A DNA stretch of 64,000 nt, from NCBI RefSeq assembly GCF_014218295.1, contig NZ_AP023287.1:2418001-2482000 (forward strand). Direction: 5' to 3'. This document shows, in pieces, positions 20,813 to 27,529 of this stretch; position 1 is the first letter of the stretch; every line of letters begins with the position of its first letter. A program made the position numbers and the translations under genes. The notes under the pieces are model-generated. The model was given only the letters and a program-made list of their open reading frames with translations, did no database searches and was not told where the DNA came from. The DNA is from Mycolicibacterium litorale (GTDB taxonomy: Bacteria; Actinomycetota; Actinomycetes; Mycobacteriales; Mycobacteriaceae).

Positions 20813-20827
20813 TGTTAGATTCTCACA
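20813..20827. promoter_or_regulatory. Candidate DeoR operator 1 (kinase-operon promoter)
   Basis: TGTTA-GATTC-TCACA, a 15-base imperfect palindrome 44 bases upstream of the kinase ATG. It matches TGTKA-N5-TMACA, shared with the sites at 20875 and 23312. A CACAC/GTGTG repeat (20824-20836) overlaps its right end. Confidence 0.55.
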
Positions 20828-20874
20828 CGTTGTGTGTAACCGTCACGTAAATCGCTGTGCTGCCCCGCGTTGAC

Positions 20875-20889
20875 TGTTATTTAATAACA
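20875..20889. promoter_or_regulatory. Candidate DeoR operator 2 (BtpA-gene promoter)
   Basis: TGTTATT-T-AATAACA is a perfect inverted repeat with seven-base arms in the divergent promoter between the kinase and BtpA genes. It follows a TTGACT (20870-20875) that could be a -35 element for the plus strand. It fits the shared TGTKA-N5-TMACA motif and resembles operators of the DeoR class. Confidence 0.65.
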
Positions 20890-20925
20890 ACAGGATGTCG
20901 ACGACAACCGTGAGAGGCGTTTTCC

Positions 20926-21741
20926 ATGACCAATTGGCTCGATGAGGTGTTCGCGGTACAGAAGCCGGTGATCGCGATGCTGCACCTCGCTGCGCTGCCC
21001 GGCGACCCCGGGTTCGACTCCGCGGCCGGGATCCGCGCCGTGGTGGACCGTGCCAAGGGCGAACTCGCCGCACTGCGCGACGGCGGCGTCGACGGCGTGA
21101 TGATCTCCAACGAGTTCAGCTTGCCGTACCTGACCAAGACCGAACCCATCACCGCCATCACGATGGCACGGGTGATCGGGGAGCTGTTGCCCGACCTGAC
21201 GCTGCCCTACGGCGTGAACGTGCTGTGGGACGGCCGGGCCTCGATCGACCTCGCGGTCGCCACCGGCGCGCAGTGGGTGCGGGAGATCTTCACCGGCGTC
21301 TATGCCAGCGACTTCGGGCTCTGGGACACCAATGTCGGCGCCGTCGCGCGGCACCGGCACCGCATCGGTGGGGCCGGGGTCAAACTGCTGTTCAACATCG
21401 TGCCGGAGTCCGCGGCCTACCTCTCCGACCGGGATCTGGCGTCGATCACCAAGACCACGGTGTTCGCCACCCGCCCCGACGGCATCTGTGTCTCCGGGCT
21501 GACCGCTGGTGCCTCCACCGACTCGCAGGCGCTGCAGGTGGTCAAGGACGAGGCCGGCGACGTCCCGGTGTTCGTCAACACCGGCGTGCGCGCCCACAAC
21601 GCGGCCGAACAGCTCTCCATCGCCGACGGCGCCATCGTCGGGACCTACTTCAAGGAAGACGGCGTGTTCGAGAACCGTGCGGTCCAGTCGCGGGTCACCG
21701 AGCTGATGACCGTCGTGCGGGACTTCCGCGCCACGTTGTGA
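20926..21741 (+). CDS. BtpA/SgcQ-family protein
   Basis: A 271-residue TIM-barrel-type protein of the BtpA family (KPVIAMLHLAALPG, GVDGVMISNEFSLPY, PYGVNVLWDG, ATGAQWVREIFTGVY, TRPDGICVSGLTAG, VFVNTGVRAHNA, GTYFKEDGVFEN). Cyanobacterial BtpA was linked to photosystem I biogenesis, while the E. coli relative SgcQ sits in a sugar operon; the biochemical activity is not established as far as I know. An AGAGG ribosome-binding site precedes the ATG. It diverges from the kinase-transporter operon and is followed 10 bases later by a phosphatase gene, pointing to a sugar-phosphate role here. Confidence 0.9.
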   Translation: MTNWLDEVFAVQKPVIAMLHLAALPGDPGFDSAAGIRAVVDRAKGELAALRDGGVDGVMISNEFSLPYLTKTEPITAITMARVIGELLPDLTLPYGVNVLWDGRASIDLAVATGAQWVREIFTGVYASDFGLWDTNVGAVARHRHRIGGAGVKLLFNIVPESAAYLSDRDLASITKTTVFATRPDGICVSGLTAGASTDSQALQVVKDEAGDVPVFVNTGVRAHNAAEQLSIADGAIVGTYFKEDGVFENRAVQSRVTELMTVVRDFRATL

Positions 21742-21751
21742 CGGCGGCACT

Positions 21752-22513
21752 GTGAGCGTCGTGGAGATGCCGCCGACGGCGGGCGAGTTGGAGGACCTCG
21801 CCGCGCTGGCGGCTCAGACCGGCGCGCAGCTGTGCGTGCGCCGGCTGGGGGAGCCGATCGAGGTCAGCACCAAGAGCGCGGCCGGGGACGTCGTCACCCC
21901 GGTCGACCGGGCCGCCGAGGAAGCCGTGCGTGCCGTGCTGCTCGACGCGCGCCCGGCGGACTCGCTGCTGGGGGAGGAACTGGCCGCCCACGCCGGGACG
22001 AGCGGGCTGGAGTGGGTCATCGACCCGCTCGACGGCACCACGAACTACACCCGGCTGATTCCGTACTTCGCGACGTCGGTGGCCGTCCGCCGGACCGCCG
22101 ACGGTGCCTGGCTGGCCGGTGCGGTGTGCGCACCGGCCCTCGGCGCGACGTGGAGCGCGGCCGCGGGCGGCGGCGCCCAGCTGAGGTCCCCGGCGCACCG
22201 GGCGGTGCTGCCGCTGCAGCTGCCCGCGACCACGGCGCGACTGATCGGGACCGGGTTGTCCTACGATCCGGACCGGCGGCGCAGGCAGATCCGTGAACTG
22301 GGCGCGCTGCTCGCCGACTACACCGACATGCGCCGGTTCGGTGCCGCGGCCGTCGACCTGTGCCTGGTCGCCCAGGGCAGCCTGCATGCGTTCGTGGAGG
22401 CCGACCTCGCGGTCCACGACTGGGCGGCCGGTGCGCTCATCGCCGAGGAGGCGGGCGCGACGGTGTACCGGCCGGGCGACGGCGACGACACGGTCTCGGC
22501 CGCCTGGGTCTGA
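21752..22513 (+). CDS. Inositol monophosphatase-family phosphatase
   Basis: Mg-dependent sugar-phosphate phosphatase family, 253 residues. Metal-binding motifs are intact: GEE (in LLGEELA), DPLDGTTNY with the paired Asp residues, and the C-terminal VHDWAAGALIAEEAGA. Its GTG start is 10 bases after the BtpA gene, without a strong ribosome-binding site, so coupling is likely. It ends exactly where the convergent DeoR gene ends. Substrates of this family include inositol-, histidinol-, fructose-1,6- and adenosine-phosphates; here a phosphorylated product of the imported sugar is plausible but unproven. Confidence 0.9.
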   Translation: MSVVEMPPTAGELEDLAALAAQTGAQLCVRRLGEPIEVSTKSAAGDVVTPVDRAAEEAVRAVLLDARPADSLLGEELAAHAGTSGLEWVIDPLDGTTNYTRLIPYFATSVAVRRTADGAWLAGAVCAPALGATWSAAAGGGAQLRSPAHRAVLPLQLPATTARLIGTGLSYDPDRRRRQIRELGALLADYTDMRRFGAAAVDLCLVAQGSLHAFVEADLAVHDWAAGALIAEEAGATVYRPGDGDDTVSAAWV

Positions 22514-23290
22514 TCAGCCGACGCACACCACCTCGACGCCCTTGGCGCGCAACGCCTCCAGTGTCGGGTGGTCCGGCGGGCCGTCGGTGACCAGCACCGA
22601 GATCTCCGACGCCGGGGCGACGTTGATCAACTGCACGCGACCCAGTTTCGTCGCGTCCGCGGCCACGATCACCCGGTCCGCCGACCGCATCGCGGCCTGT
22701 TTGACGTTGCCTTCTTCGCGGTGGTACTCCGACGCGCCCCGCTTACCGTCCACGCCGGCGATCCCCATGACGTAGGTGTCGCAGTTGTAGCGCAGGTAGA
22801 AATCCTCGGCCTCGGCGCCGATCAGGCTCAGCTCGCCGGGGCGGACCTTGCCGCCGGTGAGCAGGATCGTGGTGTCGGGCTCGTCGGAGAGCTCCACGGC
22901 CACCAGGACGCTGGGGGTGATCACGGTGAGCCCGAGGCCGCGGCCACGCAGCGCCCGCGCCACCGCGAGTACGGTGCTGCCGCTGTCGAGGATCACCGTC
23001 TCCTGCGGATGCAGGAGATCGGCCACCGCGCTGGCGATGTGGATCTTCTCGTCGGCCGCTTCCGCGGCACGCGCCGCGAAGGACGGCTCGGTGGATTTGC
23101 CGCCGAACGCGATCGCCCCGCCGAGCACGCGCCGGGCGATGCCCTGGTCCTCGAGCCGTTCGATGTCGCGCCGGATCGTCATCTCCGAGACGCCGAATTC
23201 TCCGGCGAGCGAAGCGAAGTCGACTTCCCGGTCGGCGTTGATCCGGGCGGCGATCGCCGCGCGCCGGGCATGTGCGTTCAGGGTGGGCAC
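22514..23290 (-). CDS. DeoR/GlpR-family transcriptional regulator
   Basis: Sugar-phosphate-responsive repressor, 258 residues. The N-terminal winged HTH has the DeoR signature FGVSEMTIRRDIERLEDQG, followed by a DeoR C-terminal sensor domain (VILDSGSTVLAVARAL, TGGKVRPGELSLIGAEAE, DATKLGRVQLINVAP). The start is uncertain between GTG codons at 23290 and 23293. A TACGCT -10 (23302-23297 on the minus strand) lies six bases before the GTG at 23290 and no proper ribosome-binding site exists, favouring a leaderless message from 23290. A palindrome over the -35 region suggests autoregulation. It is the obvious local regulator of the kinase-transporter and BtpA operons. Confidence 0.93.
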   Translation of the reverse strand: MPTLNAHARRAAIAARINADREVDFASLAGEFGVSEMTIRRDIERLEDQGIARRVLGGAIAFGGKSTEPSFAARAAEAADEKIHIASAVADLLHPQETVILDSGSTVLAVARALRGRGLGLTVITPSVLVAVELSDEPDTTILLTGGKVRPGELSLIGAEAEDFYLRYNCDTYVMGIAGVDGKRGASEYHREEGNVKQAAMRSADRVIVAADATKLGRVQLINVAPASEISVLVTDGPPDHPTLEALRAKGVEVVCVG

Positions 23291-23311
23291 CACTCCAGCG
23301 TAGGCCAGCGG

Positions 23312-23326
23312 TGTGAAAACTTCACA
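23312..23326. promoter_or_regulatory. Candidate DeoR operator 3 (deoR-type gene promoter)
   Basis: TGTGAA-AAC-TTCACA, a perfect palindrome at the -35 position of the regulator gene. It fits TGTKA-N5-TMACA like the two sites at 20.8 kb. A second repeat, CGATCA-CA-TGATCG (23328-23341), lies next to it, up to the qor stop codon. Confidence 0.6.
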
Positions 23327-23341
23327 TCGATCACATGATCG

Positions 23342-24316
23342 TTACGGGATCAAGACCACCGAACCCACCGTCTTGCGGCCCTGCAGATCCTCGTGGGCTC
23401 GCCGCGCGTCGCTCAGCGGGTACTGTTCGCTCACCGTCACCGTGATCGCACCCTTGGCGATCGCGTCGAGCACTTCGCCTGCCCGCCAACCGAATTCGTC
23501 TGGTGTACGGGTGTGATGAGCGAGGTTCGGCCGGGTGAGGAACACTGAACCCGCGGTGTTGAGCCGCTGCGGGTCGACCGGGGGCACGGGTCCGCTGGCG
23601 GCGCCGAACAGGGCGAGGGTGCCGCGCACCGCCAGGCTGGCCAGGCTTGCGTCGAACGTCGCCGCGCCCACCCCGTCGTAGACCGCGGCGACTCCGTTGC
23701 CGCCGGTGAGTTCCCGGATCCTGGCGCCGAATTCCTGCGGATCGTCCGGGTAGTCGAGCACCTCGATGGCCCCGGCCTGACGGGACAGTTCGGCCTTCTC
23801 GGGGGTGGACACCGTCGTGATGACCTTGGCCGCCAGGCTGGTCACCCACTGGGTGAGGATCAGCCCGACACCGCCCGCGCCGGCGTGCACGAGCACCGTG
23901 TCCCCTTGGGCGACAGGGTAGGTGGACTTGATCAGGTAATGGGCCGTCATCCCCTTCAGCAGCGAGGAGGCCGCGACCGCCGGCGCGACTCCGTCGGGCA
24001 CATAGGCCACGTAGTCGCTTGGGGCTAGCGCGTATTCGGCGTATGCGCCGAGGGCCTTGTCGGTCACCACCCGATCACCCACCCGCAGCGCCGCCACGTC
24101 GTCACCGACGGCCTCGATGATGCCGCAGACCTCGCTTCCGACGGTGAACGGCACCTCCCGCGGGTAGAGGCCCGACCGGAAGTAGGTGTCGATGAAGTTC
24201 ACGCCGATGGCTTCGGCCTTGATCAGCACCTGGCCCGGGCCAGGGGAGGGTTGCGGTTTCTCGACGTGGGTGAGGACCTCGGGACCGCCGGTTTCGGAGA
24301 CTTCGATCGCGTACAT
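23342..24316 (-). CDS. qor: Quinone oxidoreductase (zeta-crystallin type)
   Basis: Zinc-free medium-chain reductase that moves electrons from NADPH to quinones. It has 324 residues. The N-terminal GroES-like half has GVNFIDTYFRSGLYP; the Rossmann half has HAGAGGVGLILTQ and YDGVGAATFD. The start at 24316 gives MYAIEVSETGGPEVL, matching M. tuberculosis Rv1454c; an ATG three codons upstream is possible. The frame stays open for ~200 more codons upstream, but those overlap the divergent ATP-grasp gene. Its stop is only 51 bases from the DeoR start, marking the right border of the island. Confidence 0.94.
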   Translation of the reverse strand: MYAIEVSETGGPEVLTHVEKPQPSPGPGQVLIKAEAIGVNFIDTYFRSGLYPREVPFTVGSEVCGIIEAVGDDVAALRVGDRVVTDKALGAYAEYALAPSDYVAYVPDGVAPAVAASSLLKGMTAHYLIKSTYPVAQGDTVLVHAGAGGVGLILTQWVTSLAAKVITTVSTPEKAELSRQAGAIEVLDYPDDPQEFGARIRELTGGNGVAAVYDGVGAATFDASLASLAVRGTLALFGAASGPVPPVDPQRLNTAGSVFLTRPNLAHHTRTPDEFGWRAGEVLDAIAKGAITVTVSEQYPLSDARRAHEDLQGRKTVGSVVLIP

Positions 24317-24349
24317 GCGACCCATCATCCGCCGCTTAGCATGTCGGGG

Positions 24350-25285
24350 GTGAAGCTGGCCCGTCCCGACGTGTTCCATCCGCGTATCGTTCTGGCCGCC
24401 TGCCCGGCGCTGCCGGAGTCCGACGGCGACGACGACGGCCTGGTCGAGGCGTTGCGCACGCGCGGTCTGCACGCCCGGTGGCTGTCCTGGGACGATCCGG
24501 CCACGCTGGACGCCGACCTGGTGATCCTGCGCGCCACCTGGGACTACATCGAACGGCTCGACGAGTTCCTCAACTGGACGCGGCGGGTCCGACACCTGCT
24601 CAACGCCCCCGACGTGGTGGCGTGGAACACCGACAAGCGGTATCTGGTCGATCTGGCGCACCACGGCGTGCCGACGGTCCCCACCGCCTATTTCGGGGCC
24701 GGTGATGCGGTCGCGGTGCCCGCCGGCGAGGTCGTGGTCAAACCGGCCGTCGGTGGCGGTTCGATGGGCGCTCGGCGCTTCACCGATGCCACCGCGGCCG
24801 CCGCGCACGCGGCCGATCTCCAGGCGCAGGGGCGCGCGGTGCTCGTCCAGCCCTACGACCCGCGGATCGAGCGCGGCGAGACCGCGCTGGTGTTCGTCGG
24901 CGGCGCCCGGTCCCACGCCTTCACCAAGGGCGCCATCCTGCCGCCGGACGGGCCGCCGGTCTTCGACGAATCGGGCACCTACGCGGTGGAGACGTTGTCG
25001 CCCGCCGAACCGGACTTCGAGCTGTGGGATCTGGGGTATGCCGCGTTGCGGGCGGCCGCGGCGACGCTGGGCGTCGAGCCGGCCGAGTTCCTCTACGCGC
25101 GCGTCGACCTCATCGGCGACCGCGACCGGGCACAGGTGCTCGAGGTGGAACTGGTCGAGCCGTCACTGGGTTGGCGGCAACTCGACGCCGCCACGCGTGC
25201 GGACCGCCAGCGCGACTTCGCCGTCGCGGTCGAGGTCGCGCTCGACCGCCTCGGACTCGGTCCGCTGTCGCATCGACGCCCATAG
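24350..25285 (+). CDS. ATP-grasp domain protein (Rv1455-like)
   Basis: A 311-residue ATP-grasp-fold protein of unknown substrate. ATP-grasp features are the lid/nucleotide stretch VVVKPAVGGGSMGARRF, VQPYDPRIERGETALVFVGG, and the metal-binding EVELVEPSLG near the C-terminus. The family joins a carboxylate to an amine or thiol using ATP. The GTG at 24350 is favoured because TAGCAT (24337-24342) lies exactly seven bases upstream, a leaderless arrangement; an ATG at 24341 would lie inside that element. It runs tail to tail with ctaA and overlaps it by 123 bases, an unusually long coding overlap. Confidence 0.85.
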   Translation: MKLARPDVFHPRIVLAACPALPESDGDDDGLVEALRTRGLHARWLSWDDPATLDADLVILRATWDYIERLDEFLNWTRRVRHLLNAPDVVAWNTDKRYLVDLAHHGVPTVPTAYFGAGDAVAVPAGEVVVKPAVGGGSMGARRFTDATAAAAHAADLQAQGRAVLVQPYDPRIERGETALVFVGGARSHAFTKGAILPPDGPPVFDESGTYAVETLSPAEPDFELWDLGYAALRAAAATLGVEPAEFLYARVDLIGDRDRAQVLEVELVEPSLGWRQLDAATRADRQRDFAVAVEVALDRLGLGPLSHRRP

Positions 25286-26191
25286 CGCGGCGGTCGCCGC
25301 GGTGCAGGCGGCGGCACCTGCCACGTGGACCGCGACGAGTGCGGCGGGCACTCCAGTGGCGAACTGGACGGCGCCGACCGTGCCCTGGGCGACGACGATC
25401 GCGACGAGCACACCCAGCCGGAGCAGCACCCCCCGCGGGGCGCTCACCGCGAGCAGGGCGAAACCGAGGGCGACCAGCAGCGACAGGTAGGCCACGAGCA
25501 ACGACGAATGCAGGTGCACCAGCGTGGTGATCTCCACCATCAGCCGCGGCACCGGTTCCTCGATGCTCTTGTCGCCGGCGTGCGGGCCCGCCCCGGTCAC
25601 CAGAGTGCCGGTCACCAGGGTGGCCGACAGCGCCAGCGCGCCGACGATCGTCAACTGCCGCAGGGGCCGGGGGACCGTCCGCACCGGAACGCCGCCGTCC
25701 GGTTCGCCGATCTTGACGTACAGCAGGACCGACAGCCACACCATCGCCATGGACACCAGCAGGTGGATGGCGACGGTCCACCACAGCAGTCCGGTCAGCA
25801 CCGTGATGCCGCCGATGACGGCCTGCGCCACCGTCGAGGCGGGCATCAGCCAGGCGTAGACCAGCACCTCGCGGCGTCGCCGGGCGCGCGTGACGGCCAG
25901 CACCGCCGCCGCGGCGGTCAGTACCACGAGGAAGGTGATCAGCCGGTTGCCGAACTCCACGGCCTGGTGGATGCCGGGCACCTCGGCGTGCGGGACCGGG
26001 GTGAAGCTGCCCGGGAAGCACTGCGGCCAGGTCGGGCAGCCGAGGCCCGACGCGGTCACGCGGACGATCGCGCCGGTGACGGAGATACCGCCCTGGGTGA
26101 GGATGACCGCGATCGCGATCGCGCGCTGGACCCGCAGACTGGGCAGCGGCAGCAGGTCGACCAGCCGCAGGAAGAGTCGTCTGACGGGCAC
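25163..26191 (-). CDS. ctaA: Heme A synthase (COX15/CtaA)
   Basis: Membrane protein that oxidises the C8 methyl of heme O to a formyl group, giving heme A for cytochrome aa3 oxidase. It has 342 residues and about eight helices. Conserved heme-ligand His occur in GIHQAVEFGNR, WTVAIHLLVSM, LVHLHSSLLVA and LVAVHVAGAAA; the extracellular Cys pair in GLGCPTWPQCFPG is also present. The GTG start gives PVRRLFLRLVDLLPLPS. The last ~40 residues (after LWASMRQR) form a charged tail encoded opposite the ATP-grasp gene and make the protein longer than the M. tuberculosis one (~310). Confidence 0.95.
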   Translation of the reverse strand: MPVRRLFLRLVDLLPLPSLRVQRAIAIAVILTQGGISVTGAIVRVTASGLGCPTWPQCFPGSFTPVPHAEVPGIHQAVEFGNRLITFLVVLTAAAAVLAVTRARRRREVLVYAWLMPASTVAQAVIGGITVLTGLLWWTVAIHLLVSMAMVWLSVLLYVKIGEPDGGVPVRTVPRPLRQLTIVGALALSATLVTGTLVTGAGPHAGDKSIEEPVPRLMVEITTLVHLHSSLLVAYLSLLVALGFALLAVSAPRGVLLRLGVLVAIVVAQGTVGAVQFATGVPAALVAVHVAGAAACTAATAALWASMRQRTESEAVERDLDRDGEVALAVRTRGGVELPPTQ

Positions 26192-26240
26192 GAATCGATG
26201 GTAGAGCAGCCGTAACTACGGCCCGTAGTAGGCCTGGTGG

Positions 26241-26810
26241 TCACGGGGGTGCGGCGAACGGTACGAGCACGTCGTCGACCAGTGCGACCACCAGTTCGTC
26301 GGTGATGGGATCGCCGGTGATCAGCAGCCGGTGCCACAGCACGCTTTGGCCGAGTTCGCGGGCGATGTCGACCGGAACGTCCGGTCGGACGTCGCCGCGG
26401 TCGATGCCGCGCTGCAGCAGCGCGGCCATCTCCCGCTTGCGCCAGCCGATGACGTCGTCGCGCAAGGCGGCCGTGAGCTCGGGGTCGTGGGCGGCGGCCG
26501 CGACCGCCGCCTTGAGCACCGCGGCCTGCGGTCCGGTGAACAGTGCGGCCCATCCGCGCAGGACCGCCAGCATGTCGCCGCGGAAGCTGCCGGTGTCGGC
26601 GTGCGGGATCGCGGTCGTGGCGATGCCCATCAGCGTGTCGCGCAGCAGGCTCGCCCGGTCCGGCCAGCGCCGGTACAGCACCGGCTTGCTGGTCCGCGCC
26701 GCGGCCGCCACCGACTCCATCGTCACCGCACCGGGTCCGCGTTCGGCCAGCAGGGACAGCACCGCGGTGCGGATGGCGTCCTCGAGTTCCGCGCCGTGCC
26801 GTCTGCCCAT
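26241..26810 (-). CDS. TetR-family regulator
   Basis: Repressor of 189 residues. The N-terminal HTH (AIRTAVLSLLAERGPGAVTM, then AAARTSKPVLYRRWPDRASL) is typical TetR; the remainder is a ligand-binding helical domain (TetR_C class). The ATG at 26810 has a GAAGGGG ribosome-binding site with seven-base spacing; a TTG five codons upstream would fall in the operator. It diverges from the PhlG-like hydrolase gene, and two near-identical 20-base palindromes in the 89-base gap make it the likely regulator of both genes. Confidence 0.93.
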   Translation of the reverse strand: MGRRHGAELEDAIRTAVLSLLAERGPGAVTMESVAAAARTSKPVLYRRWPDRASLLRDTLMGIATTAIPHADTGSFRGDMLAVLRGWAALFTGPQAAVLKAAVAAAAHDPELTAALRDDVIGWRKREMAALLQRGIDRGDVRPDVPVDIARELGQSVLWHRLLITGDPITDELVVALVDDVLVPFAAPP

Positions 26811-26824
26811 CGGAATCCCCTTCA

Positions 26825-26844
26825 AAGATACCCTTGCGTATCTT
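26825..26844. promoter_or_regulatory. TetR operator 1
   Basis: AAGATAC-CCTTGC-GTATCTT, a perfect inverted repeat with seven-base arms. It lies 14 bases upstream of the TetR start and shares its arms with the second site; the starts of the two sites are 40 bases apart (about four helical turns). Confidence 0.8.
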
Positions 26845-26864
26845 ACCCGATCCTCCTACCGTGC

Positions 26865-26884
26865 AAGATACGAATCCGTATCTT
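26865..26884. promoter_or_regulatory. TetR operator 2
   Basis: AAGATACG-AATC-CGTATCTT, a perfect inverted repeat with eight-base arms, 15 bases upstream of the hydrolase ATG. Together with site 1 it defines AAGATAC-N6-GTATCTT as the probable recognition sequence. Confidence 0.8.
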
Positions 26885-26899
26885 CTCCGGAGGTGTCCG

Positions 26900-27529
26900 A
26901 TGTCCCGTCCCGTGCTGTATCCGCTGCGCTCCGTCGACACCGCGGAGGTGCGGGTGCTGACCGCGCCGCACGGGCGCAGGCGTGTGACGATCGACCACCG
27001 ACCGCTCGCCGGCGTGACACCGGCGATGCTGCTCGACTGGTTCACCCACCTCGACGAGACGATGACGTACGGCGGACAGGTGATCGACCGCTATCTGGCC
27101 TGGCATCCGATCGACCACATCCGCTGGGATCTGGCGCGGCCCGCGCCGGGCGGTGGCGCGGGCGACGGCGCCCGCTTCCGCATGGTGGAGGCCTTCGGCG
27201 GGCGCCCGGAGTTCACGATCGACGAGGTGGCCCGCGTCGAGAAGCTCGACGAGACCGGCATCCGGTTGGTCAAGCGGGCGGCGGGTGCGGTGTTCTTCCA
27301 GCTCGAGCACACCTGGTCGGCCGGAGCGGACGGCGTGCACTACGTCACGGTGATGGATCTCGGAGTCCGGTCGGCGCTGCTCTCACCGGTCAACCGGCTG
27401 GTGTCGCGCCATTTCCCGGACGACAAGCTCCGCGCCTGGATCCGGCACAACATCGAGGAGGTCGGTCAGCTGGAGTTCCTGCTGCCGGGGCTGGTCTCAG
27501 GTGAAGCGGAACCAGCGCAGCGCGCATAG
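26900..27529 (+). CDS. PhlG-like (2,4-diacetylphloroglucinol hydrolase family) protein
   Basis: A 209-residue protein resembling the DAPG hydrolase family, zinc enzymes that cleave a C-C bond in acylphloroglucinols. Supporting stretches are TPAMLLDWFTHL, YLAWHPIDHIRW, MVEAFGG, FFQLEHTW and the C-terminal IRHNIEEVGQLEFLLPGL. PhlG uses two His and two Glu as zinc ligands; here His73 (or His69), Glu97, His183 and Glu187 (H-x3-E) fit that set. A GGAGG ribosome-binding site precedes the ATG, with a perfect operator just upstream. It ends 33 bases inside the convergent ABC permease gene. The true substrate is unknown, and family assignment is by motif pattern only. Confidence 0.6.
   Translation: MSRPVLYPLRSVDTAEVRVLTAPHGRRRVTIDHRPLAGVTPAMLLDWFTHLDETMTYGGQVIDRYLAWHPIDHIRWDLARPAPGGGAGDGARFRMVEAFGGRPEFTIDEVARVEKLDETGIRLVKRAAGAVFFQLEHTWSAGADGVHYVTVMDLGVRSALLSPVNRLVSRHFPDDKLRAWIRHNIEEVGQLEFLLPGLVSGEAEPAQRA

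Noticed and set aside
23312..23326. TGTGAAAACTTCACA as a CRP/cAMP site
   Set aside because: CRP sites have six bases between TGTGA and TCACA; here there are five. The same five-base spacing recurs at the other two island promoters, fitting the DeoR regulator better.
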